Shown: positions 16,656 through 24,798 of the stretch, one piece after another
How the letters are laid out: each line of letters begins with the position of its first letter
How positions within the stretch are numbered: the stretch's first letter is position 1
From: Chitinophagaceae bacterium
GTDB taxonomy: Bacteria; Bacteroidota; Bacteroidia; Chitinophagales; Chitinophagaceae
Direction of reading: 5' to 3'
DNA: 59,342 nt
Assembly (NCBI GenBank): GCA_016787065.1
Contig: JAEUVD010000009.1
Coordinates: 1-59,342 of the forward strand
Program-made: the position numbers and the translations under genes
The notes under the pieces: generated by a model
What the model was told of the DNA's origin: nothing
Seen by the model: the letters and a program-made list of their open reading frames with translations, nothing else
The model's database searches: none

Positions 16656-19600
16656 TTTAAACTTCGGAAATCCACAGGCACCAACTTACTTACCCCTGCC
16701 TCTTGCATGGTTACACCATAAATAACATCCACGCTTGCCATTGTTTGTTTGTTATGTGTAACAATAATGAATTGTGAGTTATCTGAGAACTTGCGAATCA
16801 TATTCGTGAACTTACCTACATTAGCATCATCCAAAGGTGCGTCAACCTCATCGAGCACACAAAAAGGTGCAGGCTTAATTAGGTAGATGGCAAACAAGAA
16901 TGCTGCGGAAGTAAGCGTTTTTTCACCTCCTGAAAGTTGAGTAATGGTGCTAGGTTTTTTACCTTTTGGTTGCGCATAAATTTCAATACCCGTATCCGCT
17001 AGATTCTCAGGATCTGTTAAGCGCATATCACAGGTATCATCTTCCGTAAATAACGCATGAAATACCTGAATAAAATTATCTTTTACTTTCTCAAAAGTAT
17101 CTTTGAATTTCAAGTTAGCCGTAGCTTCCACCTCTTCAATGGTTTTAAGCAAACTCTCCTTGGCATTGGTTAAATCCGCCTTCTGCTCTTGAATAAAATC
17201 ATGCCTTCCTTTCATTTCTTTATATGCTTCAACGGCCATAGGGTTAACCTCCCCTAGGTTGTCTATCCGTTTCTTAAGCTTTTCCACTTCCTCATTTAGT
17301 TCTTCCAAATTATACTCACCAGAGCGTGGCTGCTTGAGCACATCATCGATATCAACTTTGAATTCCACATGCAATCGTTCTTTCATTGAAGCCAGTTGTA
17401 ACTTCATTTCAGTTAGCTTATCTTTTATGGAGGTAAGTTGTGTTTCCGACGCTTCTTTTTCTTTACGTTGTTTATTCAACGCCGCTTCTTTTTCATTCAA
17501 TTGATTTCGGAAAACGTAAAACGATTGATCTTTTTCATTTAGAACACGTTCACTATTCTCTTTTTGTTGTAAGGAAGTGTATAAACGCTCTTCTAATTGT
17601 TTTAATTCCGATTCGGTTTGCTCTACTTGAAAAGTTGTTTCATGAAGTCGTTTTGCATTATCTTCTTTTCGTTGAGCTATTTCCTTTAACCTATTTTCAC
17701 GAACTTCTGTTTCATGATTTAATTCATTTATTCTACTCTGTTGTCGTGTAATAATTAGGTTATGTTGATTATACTCTTCGTTTGCCCGATTATACGAAGC
17801 CTCCGCCTTGGCGAATCGCTCTTGTCCGGCCTGCAACCCTGAAAACGCCAACGTTAATTGTTGTTTCATTTCCTGATAATGTTGTTGCGTATCGGCAATA
17901 GATTGTTGCGTTTGCTCGAGTTGCATTTCCAAATCCTCTATACGTTTACTGGCGTGGCTATGTTGTTGTTGAGCGTGTTCCAGTTTATGTTGTGTTTGAA
18001 CAACTGCATTCTCCACCCGATTTAATTCTGATCGAGTTTGTTTGATTTGATCATCTTTGGCCGCTTGATTATATCCTATTACCAACGCTTTGGTTTCTTC
18101 TATTTCGGCACTCAGTGTTTGAACTGTTAACTTGAGTTGCGCGATTTCTTCAAGCAGTTTTTCTAAACGTTGGGTACGCCCTATTTTATTACCTTCAAAA
18201 ATACCAATAGAACCACCTACGATGCGATGTTCTTCGCGAATGGCCGCGCCTGATTTGTTTAGGTAAATGAAACCTGGTTCGATAGCCGAATCCGGAAATT
18301 CGCCATCCACAATAAACACCTTCTTGCTTAATTCATTTAGCAAACTCCGATATTTTTCATCCTTAATTTGAATTACATCTGAAGCTGATATACAACCTGG
18401 CAAGGTGCTATTATCTTTCTCTGTTCTTTTTGTTTCAGACAAAATAAAAAAACCAGCTTTACCCTTTTTCTGGTCTGATAACATGGCTACCGCTTGATAA
18501 GCTTCTTCAGCCCGATCAACCACATAATAGTTTAAATATTTATCAAGGTAATTTTCAATGCATACTCGATATTCATCTTGAACATTAAACACCTCTGATA
18601 ATAAAACGGCATTCGGCGACCATTGATTATTTTTTGATAAAAATTTGATGCTATCCGGGTAACCCTCTAAACTATCCACTAACGATTTCAACAAATTGTA
18701 TTCATTCTGGGTAGCATCCAGTTTACGATTTTCTTCAAATAATGCAACTCTTTTCTCTTCCAATAGTGCTTGAGAATCTAATAATTTTTGCGTGGCCTCT
18801 TCTTGTTTTTGAATCAAGTCTTTCATCAACACATTCAATGTTTCCAACTCCTGATCGAGTTCTTGCTTTTTTGATTGATTATGTTGAATATCTTGTTCTC
18901 TTGTAGCTTTTTCTTCTTGCAGTTGAACAATAGCACGTTGTTGATTATTAATATTATTTTCAGCAATAGCTACGGTTTTTTCCGCGTCAAATTGTTGTAC
19001 TTGAAGTTGCTGATGCTGTTGTCGTAATTGATCTAACTGGCTTTTGTGTTCATCATACGTAACTCGCGTAGCATCAAGTTCTGAACGCAATTCTTCTAAT
19101 TTTTGTTTGAACTTGTGCAACGTATCTTCTTCAGTACTCAATTTTGATTTAGACTCTTCGCCTGCTTTGTTCAACTGAACCGTTTGAAGTTCAGCATCTT
19201 TTAAATCTTTGTCGATCGTTAAACACAACTGTTTCAGATGATCTATGCGTTGAGAAGATAAATTCTTATCATTTTCAATCGAACGTAATTGGTTTTGTAC
19301 TTCATTGAAGGTTTTCTGCAATTGATGTAATTCTTCCTCACGTTGTGTTAGTTCCAATTTTAATTGTTCCAACTCCGCACCGTCGGTTGCAATTTTAGCA
19401 TCCATTTCTAAAATCTTGTCAACCTCTTGTTGCTGTTGAACATTCAAGGTTTGGTACGTTGAATTAAAATCTTCCAAAGAAGCTTTCACATATTCGATAC
19501 TAACTTCTTTATACTCTTTTTTAATGGCGTGATATTTCTCCGCTTTTTTAGCTTGGCTTTCCAACGTTCGAAGGTTATTCGCAATTTCAAATAATAAGTC

Positions 19601-20176
19601 TTCAATACGATTCAGATCCTGTTCGGTTAAGTCTAACTTTTGTTTTGCTTCCTTCTTACGCGTTTTATATATGGAGATTCCTGCGGCTTGCTCTAACATT
19701 CTTCGCCGACTATTCTCTTTATCTTTAATAATATCATCAACCATTCCAAGTTCTATGATAGAATAGCTATCCGATGTAACACCGGTATCCATGAAGAGGT
19801 TTGTAATATCCTTAAGCCTACAGGTTACATCATTCAGACGATATTCACTTTCACCGTTTTTATAAAACTTACGTGAAATGGTTACTGTATTAAATTCGGT
19901 TGGAAGTAGATTTTTGGTGTTTTCGAAGGTAAGCGCCACTTCAGCTAAACCAGAACCGTTACGTGATTTTGATCCATTAAAAATAAGATCCTCCAGGTTA
20001 TCAGAACGGAGGGTTTTTATTTTATGCTCGCCGATAACCCATCGAATGGCATCCACTATATTTGATTTTCCACATCCATTCGGGCCAACAATACCGGTAA
20101 TCTGGTTGTCGAGATTAATTAACGTTTTATCTGCAAAACTCTTAAAGCCCTTTATTTCTAATGATTTTAACCGCAC
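16652..20176 (-). CDS. smc: Chromosome segregation protein SMC
   Basis: This 1174-residue protein has the full SMC architecture. Walker A is GPNGCGKS (31-38), and long coiled coils extend on both sides. A hinge domain lies around residues 500-650 and is followed by the second coiled coil. The C-terminal head has signature LSGGEKTLTSAAFLFA and Walker B FCVLDEVDAPLDD. SMC forms the core of the condensin that compacts and separates chromosomes. The length is normal. The scpA and scpB partners are not in this window. Confidence 0.96.
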   Translation of the reverse strand: MRLKSLEIKGFKSFADKTLINLDNQITGIVGPNGCGKSNIVDAIRWVIGEHKIKTLRSDNLEDLIFNGSKSRNGSGLAEVALTFENTKNLLPTEFNTVTISRKFYKNGESEYRLNDVTCRLKDITNLFMDTGVTSDSYSIIELGMVDDIIKDKENSRRRMLEQAAGISIYKTRKKEAKQKLDLTEQDLNRIEDLLFEIANNLRTLESQAKKAEKYHAIKKEYKEVSIEYVKASLEDFNSTYQTLNVQQQQEVDKILEMDAKIATDGAELEQLKLELTQREEELHQLQKTFNEVQNQLRSIENDKNLSSQRIDHLKQLCLTIDKDLKDAELQTVQLNKAGEESKSKLSTEEDTLHKFKQKLEELRSELDATRVTYDEHKSQLDQLRQQHQQLQVQQFDAEKTVAIAENNINNQQRAIVQLQEEKATREQDIQHNQSKKQELDQELETLNVLMKDLIQKQEEATQKLLDSQALLEEKRVALFEENRKLDATQNEYNLLKSLVDSLEGYPDSIKFLSKNNQWSPNAVLLSEVFNVQDEYRVCIENYLDKYLNYYVVDRAEEAYQAVAMLSDQKKGKAGFFILSETKRTEKDNSTLPGCISASDVIQIKDEKYRSLLNELSKKVFIVDGEFPDSAIEPGFIYLNKSGAAIREEHRIVGGSIGIFEGNKIGRTQRLEKLLEEIAQLKLTVQTLSAEIEETKALVIGYNQAAKDDQIKQTRSELNRVENAVVQTQHKLEHAQQQHSHASKRIEDLEMQLEQTQQSIADTQQHYQEMKQQLTLAFSGLQAGQERFAKAEASYNRANEEYNQHNLIITRQQSRINELNHETEVRENRLKEIAQRKEDNAKRLHETTFQVEQTESELKQLEERLYTSLQQKENSERVLNEKDQSFYVFRNQLNEKEAALNKQRKEKEASETQLTSIKDKLTEMKLQLASMKERLHVEFKVDIDDVLKQPRSGEYNLEELNEEVEKLKKRIDNLGEVNPMAVEAYKEMKGRHDFIQEQKADLTNAKESLLKTIEEVEATANLKFKDTFEKVKDNFIQVFHALFTEDDTCDMRLTDPENLADTGIEIYAQPKGKKPSTITQLSGGEKTLTSAAFLFAIYLIKPAPFCVLDEVDAPLDDANVGKFTNMIRKFSDNSQFIIVTHNKQTMASVDVIYGVTMQEAGVSKLVPVDFRSLN

Positions 20177-20332
20177 GTAACTCCTGTTTTTATTTTTTTG
20201 GAGCGTGAAGATACAGACTAGGTAGGGGTTTATAAAACCTTTGAATAAGTTGCGTTTTAATTAGGCATAACCTGTGGATAACTACTGAAAAACTTCCAAT
20301 ATTGACGAATAACTCCTAAAGATATTCAGAAA

Positions 20333-20785
20333 TTATGTGGATTTAAAGAGCCGTTGATCGAACATAAAAACCTGTTGATGAACAATTTTCAAAGATGAAT
20401 TCAATACATGTTCCGTATTTATCAGAAAATTAAATTCTTCTTGAATGATTGCAGAGGGGATTTTTAAAATAAAACCCTTTTGATCTATGAATTGCGTTCC
20501 CAGCCAACGAGTATATTCAACATCTTGATGCCAACCTTTTTTAAGCGCTTTAGGATCGATAGTATGAATTGCTTGATCGGGAATTTCGATATGCATTAAA
20601 TGAAAATCCCTGACAATCAGTTGATCATTTAAATAAACCACATTTTCTAGTGCCGCTAAGGAGATATGTTCTGAACAATATAACGCCGAAATCCCTTTTG
20701 AATTCCAGCGTCCGCCATAGAGTCGGGCCCCTTCTCCGCTAAGGTCTTCACTAAATCGGGAATCAACAATTCGATAAACTATCAT
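20333..20785 (-). CDS. RES-domain toxin
   Basis: This 150-residue protein starts YRIVDSRF. It has the complete RES signature LSGEGARLYGGRWNSKGISALYCSE followed by SLAALENVVYL, including the conserved Arg, Glu and Ser that name the domain. RES toxins of the MbcT/ParT type attack NAD+ or ADP-ribosylate targets and stop growth. Its gene begins three bases after the Xre/ParS-type antitoxin gene, the standard order of antitoxin before toxin. The toxin looks complete and probably active. A 156-base non-coding gap separates it from smc. Confidence 0.9.
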   Translation of the reverse strand: MIVYRIVDSRFSEDLSGEGARLYGGRWNSKGISALYCSEHISLAALENVVYLNDQLIVRDFHLMHIEIPDQAIHTIDPKALKKGWHQDVEYTRWLGTQFIDQKGFILKIPSAIIQEEFNFLINTEHVLNSSLKIVHQQVFMFDQRLFKST

Positions 20786-20788
20786 GAA

Positions 20789-21262
20789 TTAGGCAACAAT
20801 TCCGTGTTCTATTCTCCCTAATAGATCGATAACTTCCTGAACACCTTCATGGGAAATTAAGATTTCCTTCGGTGTATGAAACTCAATGGAAAATAACTTC
20901 CTGTTTAGCCATTGTGAAAAATTTTCTCGACCAAATAATTCATTTCCTTTTTCAATCATCTGTTTGAATAACAAAATGCGTTCAATTTGCAACCCGTTAA
21001 AAGCGGTATCTTCCTTAGCATAACGTTGCAGTGTACGTTCTGATGTATGCAAAAAAACCGACCACTCTTTCAAAGTAAAAGGGGCTTGATCGGCGATTTT
21101 TTTAAAATCCTGATAGGTAAAATCTTTGGTAAGAGCCCATTTGTGCGTATCGTTCTTTTGCTCCCGATAGTGAATTTCAGGCTCATTAAGCTGAAAGATA
21201 GAACGCTCCGTTTCGTTAAGATTTTTTTTAATTTTAGTATTCTTTTTCATACCACCAGACAT
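20789..21262 (-). CDS. Xre/MbcA/ParS-type antitoxin (DUF2384)
   Basis: This 157-residue protein has a basic N-terminus and a helical DNA-binding-like middle (FTLKEWSVFLHTSERTLQRY, about residues 61-80). The C-terminal toxin-binding domain has LFGRENFSQWLNRKL and the TPKEILISHEGVQEVIDLLGRI end typical of DUF2384. It binds and blocks the RES toxin and should repress its own promoter. The start may be the ATG at 21262 or the one at 21250. The first lies inside a repeated GACAAATG that may be the operator. The gene is 48 bases downstream of paaZ on the same strand. Confidence 0.88.
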   Translation of the reverse strand: MSGGMKKNTKIKKNLNETERSIFQLNEPEIHYREQKNDTHKWALTKDFTYQDFKKIADQAPFTLKEWSVFLHTSERTLQRYAKEDTAFNGLQIERILLFKQMIEKGNELFGRENFSQWLNRKLFSIEFHTPKEILISHEGVQEVIDLLGRIEHGIVA

Positions 21263-21289
21263 TTGTCACACGAATGTACGTCATTTGTC
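21258..21289. promoter_or_regulatory. Candidate operator of the RES/Xre operon
   Basis: The 8-bp word CATTTGTC occurs at 21260-21267 and 21282-21289, exactly 22 bases apart, or two helical turns. The first copy is also part of an inverted GACA-tt-TGTC at 21258-21267. The position at the antitoxin start fits autoregulation by an HTH protein. This is inference from spacing and location. Confidence 0.4.
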
Positions 21290-21310
21290 TTGTATTTTAT
21301 CTTTTTTCTC

Positions 21311-23356
21311 TTAAATTTTTACCATCGTAAGTATCGTTGCAATGCCTACCACAGGTTCATCGCTTTCGTCAAATACCTCAACTAACCATTTAACAATGCC
21401 TTTAGGTATATCTTCTTCATTTTTAGTTTCCGTAGGTAATTTTTCTTTACAGGTGAAACGCACATAAACCTTAGTACCTGGGTACACTGGTTTTGTAAAT
21501 CGTAATTCATCAATACCATAATTCAACAATACAGGATTCATAGCATAACTATCTACAAAAAGTCCTGCGGCCACACTCATGATAAAATAGCCATGCGCCA
21601 CCTGATGGGTAAACATGGTTCCTTCAAAATTAGTTTCTTTGATATGGGCATAAAAATGATCGCCACTTAAATCCGCAAAACGGTCAATATCGTCGGAAGT
21701 AATTTCACGTTTATCGGTTACTATCTGATCTCCTATGATTAGTTCATTAAAAGTCTTTTTAAAAGGATGTACACCATCAACACGACCTTGCGCTCCTTGC
21801 TGAAAAATACCAGTTACGGCCGTGAGCATAGTTGGAGAGCCCTGAATAGCAGTACGTTGTAGATAATGCATAACCCCACGTTTTCCACCCATTTCCTCGC
21901 CTCCCCCGGCTCTTCCCGGGCCGCCATGTACTAACAACGGCATTGGAGAACCATGGCCTGTGCTTTCTTTAGCGCATTCATTATTCAAAATCAACACTCT
22001 TCCATGCATGGATGCAGCGCCTAATACAAAATCCCGTGCATGATTGCCATCTTGGGTAACAACACTGCATACCAATGAACCCTTGCCCATCTTAGATAAT
22101 TCAATAGCATCTTCCAACGTTTTATAGGTCATCAAGGTAGACACTGGTCCAAACGCCTCGATATTATGACAAGCAAGATTTTCAAAAGGATTGGAATTGA
22201 GGAATACAATGGGGGCTAAGAAGGCTCCCTTGTGTTTATCAGCTCCTTTAACTTCAAAATCCTCTAATGAACCGATTATTATTTCTTGCGTTTGTTTCAA
22301 TTCCTGAATTTTCTCCAGCACGTCATTGCGCTGACTAACTGCAGCTAAAGGGCCCATGCGTACGCCTTCCACCTGAGGATCACCAATGGTGGTTCCTAAC
22401 AGACGTTTACCCAATGCCAGATGAACCTCTTCCAAGCGTTGCTCTGGAACAATAATTCTCCTTACCGCCGTACATTTTTGTCCGGCTTTGGTAGTCATTT
22501 CTCTAACCACCTCTTTAATAAACAAATCAAATTCCGGCATATCCGTAGTAACATCCGGGGCCAAAACACATGCATTTAAACTATCAGCTTCCATATTAAA
22601 TGGAACAGCTTGCTCTATTAATCGAGGATGTGATTTAAGTTTTTTACCTGTATCCGCACTTCCAGTAAAGGTTACAACATCTTGATTTTCAACATAATCT
22701 AAAATTCCACGCGCGCTGCCACAAAGAAGCTGAAGAGCCCCTTCCGGTAAAATTCCTGATGCTATGATTTCTTTAAATACGGCTTCGGTGAGGAAAGAAG
22801 TTAAGGTTGCCGGTTTCACAATTGCTGGCACACCCGCTAACAAATTCACCGCCACTTTCTCTAACATTCCCCAAACGGGAAAGTTAAACGCATTAATATG
22901 AATGGCCACCCCTTCCTTCGGAACCATGATATGATGTCCGATAAACGAATTGTGCTTACTCAGTTTGGCGATGTCGCCATCAACATGAAAAAATGAATTC
23001 GGAAACTGTCGGCGCAAACTGGCATAACTAAACAAATTTCCAATTCCACCTTCAATATCAACCCACGAATCAGATCGAGTAGCACCCGTTAAAGCACTAA
23101 TTTTATAGAATTCTTCCTTTTTCGACAACAAATGGAACGCGAGTGCTTTTAACATTAAACCGCGCTCATGGAATGTCATTTTGCGTAAGCGTTGTCCTTT
23201 TTTGCGCGCATAGCGCATCATAGCTTCAAAATCAACCCCTTCGGTTCCGGCATCGTAAATAGCTTCTCCGGTAATCGCATTATATAGGATTTCTGAAGGA
23301 TGAGCGCTCTTAAACCATCTCCCTTCTGCGTAATTTTCTAAGGTAATCAACGACAT
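21311..23356 (-). CDS. paaZ: Bifunctional aldehyde dehydrogenase / enoyl-CoA hydratase
   Basis: This 681-residue fusion has an N-terminal aldehyde dehydrogenase (about residues 1-510). It carries INAFNFPVWGMLEKV, VTFTGSADTGKKL and the catalytic-cysteine segment TKAGQKCTAVRRI. The C-terminal MaoC-type hydratase (about 530-681) has DIDRFADLSGDHFYAHIKE and FTHQVAHGYFIMSVAAGL. This is the PaaZ arrangement. It opens the oxepin-CoA ring and oxidises the aldehyde in aerobic phenylacetate breakdown. No other paa gene is adjacent, so the rest of the pathway must be elsewhere or the enzyme serves another ring-cleavage route. Confidence 0.92.
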   Translation of the reverse strand: MSLITLENYAEGRWFKSAHPSEILYNAITGEAIYDAGTEGVDFEAMMRYARKKGQRLRKMTFHERGLMLKALAFHLLSKKEEFYKISALTGATRSDSWVDIEGGIGNLFSYASLRRQFPNSFFHVDGDIAKLSKHNSFIGHHIMVPKEGVAIHINAFNFPVWGMLEKVAVNLLAGVPAIVKPATLTSFLTEAVFKEIIASGILPEGALQLLCGSARGILDYVENQDVVTFTGSADTGKKLKSHPRLIEQAVPFNMEADSLNACVLAPDVTTDMPEFDLFIKEVVREMTTKAGQKCTAVRRIIVPEQRLEEVHLALGKRLLGTTIGDPQVEGVRMGPLAAVSQRNDVLEKIQELKQTQEIIIGSLEDFEVKGADKHKGAFLAPIVFLNSNPFENLACHNIEAFGPVSTLMTYKTLEDAIELSKMGKGSLVCSVVTQDGNHARDFVLGAASMHGRVLILNNECAKESTGHGSPMPLLVHGGPGRAGGGEEMGGKRGVMHYLQRTAIQGSPTMLTAVTGIFQQGAQGRVDGVHPFKKTFNELIIGDQIVTDKREITSDDIDRFADLSGDHFYAHIKETNFEGTMFTHQVAHGYFIMSVAAGLFVDSYAMNPVLLNYGIDELRFTKPVYPGTKVYVRFTCKEKLPTETKNEEDIPKGIVKWLVEVFDESDEPVVGIATILTMVKI

Positions 23357-23436
23357 GTAAACTAAAATTTGGGTTCAAATATAGGGAGTAAACCGAAGGC
23401 TTTTCATTATAATATGAAAGCATGGAGTAGATCAAC

Positions 23437-23634
23437 TTAGCCGAGTTCTTTATAAATTTTCCAAAGCATATAAAAGAGAGAAAGTAAAGCTAAAGAAATT
23501 AAAAATGCCGGGAATCGGATGCCCAAGGCTCGATCAATCTTCAACCCAATAAAAATAGCAACCCCAAGAGTTGCTATCATTTGCGAGGCTAAACCTGCAT
23601 ATTGTAAATAATTTTTATCGTTTTTATTGGGCAC
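23437..23634 (-). CDS. AtpZ/AtpI-like membrane protein
   Basis: This 65-residue protein has two membrane segments (about residues 14-32 and 40-60). It has the QYAGLASQMIATLGVAIFIGLKIDR pattern of the AtpZ/AtpI family. These small proteins are usually encoded just before F0F1-ATP synthase genes and help assembly or ion uptake. No ATP synthase genes follow it here, because the next gene downstream is the unrelated paaZ. Its start overlaps the end of the bactofilin gene by 11 bases, so the two are translated together. Confidence 0.82.
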   Translation of the reverse strand: MPNKNDKNYLQYAGLASQMIATLGVAIFIGLKIDRALGIRFPAFLISLALLSLFYMLWKIYKELG

Positions 23635-24106
23635 TTAGTTCAACTTTGGCAGGTTCTGGTTTAGGGTTATTGGCTGGAGCCGGCAAACCCATGCTGCAAT
23701 TACCATTGAATTTAACGCCACTCTCAATAACTAATTTACCAGTATTAATATCCCCATCTATTACTGCATTTCCGCGCAAATAAAGAACATCAGCTACCTT
23801 TAATTTACCATGTACTAAACCGGCAATTTCAGCATTCTGACAAATAATATCACCGTCTACTTTACCATTGGTTCCTATATGCACTTTGCCTTTAGAGGTA
23901 ATACCACCTTTTATATGACCTTCAATACGAATGTCTCCTTCAATTTTAATTTGTCCTTCTAAAATAGTACTCTCCGAGATATTCGTTACACTCGATGACG
24001 CCGAATAGGCGTTTGAAGCACTAGGGGCAGGAGTTGGAGGAGGAGTATATGTATTGTTAGCAGGTTGCTCTCGATTCGATTCTTTATTACTAGAAAAAAT
24101 TGACAT
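23624..24106 (-). CDS. Bactofilin (polymer-forming cytoskeletal protein)
   Basis: This 160-residue protein has a proline- and serine-rich disordered N-terminus (about 1-40). A short-repeat beta-solenoid core follows with steps such as GDIRIEGHIKGGITSKGKVHIGTNG and VDGDIICQNAEIAGLVHG. The tail is again proline-rich. This is the bactofilin fold, which self-assembles into filaments without nucleotide and scaffolds envelope enzymes, often M23 peptidases. It lies between an M23-like membrane stub and atpZ in one minus-strand operon. A role in shape or envelope organisation is inferred from the family. Confidence 0.9.
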   Translation of the reverse strand: MSIFSSNKESNREQPANNTYTPPPTPAPSASNAYSASSSVTNISESTILEGQIKIEGDIRIEGHIKGGITSKGKVHIGTNGKVDGDIICQNAEIAGLVHGKLKVADVLYLRGNAVIDGDINTGKLVIESGVKFNGNCSMGLPAPANNPKPEPAKVELSAQ

Positions 24107-24154
24107 ACGGTGGTTATTTTAAGAACCTACAAAGCAATTATTTTTACCGCAGAC

Positions 24155-24703
24155 TCACTCATGGATATCTGAATCTTTTATCAACAAATTATCCTTATTC
24201 GCCTCTGCCAGCTTAAGAGAATCGAGGCGCTTTTGCTGTTCAACTTTAAGATATTCATAATTTGAAGCTTTATCAATAGACGTTTCAATATGTTGAAGAG
24301 CCTTTTGAATTTCAATATCTGAAAGCAAGGTCGTATCAGGCGTAGCAACTTTGCCTGAACTTACCATCAATAAGTTGGATACAAAAAGTTCTCGCGTTTT
24401 ATTCAATTGAATGAGAGAATCACATGCTTTCTGTATTCGAATCATTTCCGTTCGAGAAATACTCTGTTGATTTCCTGGCACATAATATTTCAATGGAGTA
24501 TAAAAAATTACCACTGAGTAAAAAATAAATAGAGCTACGAACACCGAGGAGAACAGAATGTAAACACTACGTTTTGTTAAAATAAAATCAAGGGCTGAAG
24601 CCCCATTTTCTTCGTTCGACACGATTAAACGGTATGGAGCATTCAAATTTTTTGCCAATTTACGATAATAAGAACGTAACCGTTCGATGGAAAAATGAAA
24701 CAT
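24155..24703 (-). CDS. Membrane protein resembling the N-terminus of bactofilin-linked M23 peptidases
   Basis: This 182-residue protein has a basic N-terminus (FHFSIERLRSYYRKLAK), one membrane segment at about residues 46-68 and then VIFYTPLKYYVPGNQQ. A periplasmic helical segment of about 100 residues completes it. The N-terminal layout and the TPLxxYxPG block match the bactofilin-associated M23 endopeptidases I know from Bacteroidota. However, the protein stops before any HxxxD or HxH motif, so the zinc peptidase domain is absent. The gene is intact, and the 48 bases before the bactofilin gene show no remnant. It may be a non-catalytic partner or anchor. Confidence 0.6.
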   Translation of the reverse strand: MFHFSIERLRSYYRKLAKNLNAPYRLIVSNEENGASALDFILTKRSVYILFSSVFVALFIFYSVVIFYTPLKYYVPGNQQSISRTEMIRIQKACDSLIQLNKTRELFVSNLLMVSSGKVATPDTTLLSDIEIQKALQHIETSIDKASNYEYLKVEQQKRLDSLKLAEANKDNLLIKDSDIHE

Positions 24704-24708
24704 TCAAG

Positions 24709-24716
24709 CAAAAATA
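24709..24716 (-). promoter_or_regulatory. -7 promoter element of the M23-like/bactofilin/atpZ operon
   Basis: On the minus strand TATTTTTG is a perfect TAnnTTTG. It ends five bases before the ATG at 24703, again predicting a leaderless transcript. A TTGG lies further upstream at a somewhat longer spacing than usual. Confidence 0.45.
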
Positions 24717-24798
24717 TTTACTTTTAAAGCTTAATTTTAACCAAATTTGACAATTATCGAAAAAATTTATACGCCATAAATTCGTTATTCTGAGGTTC

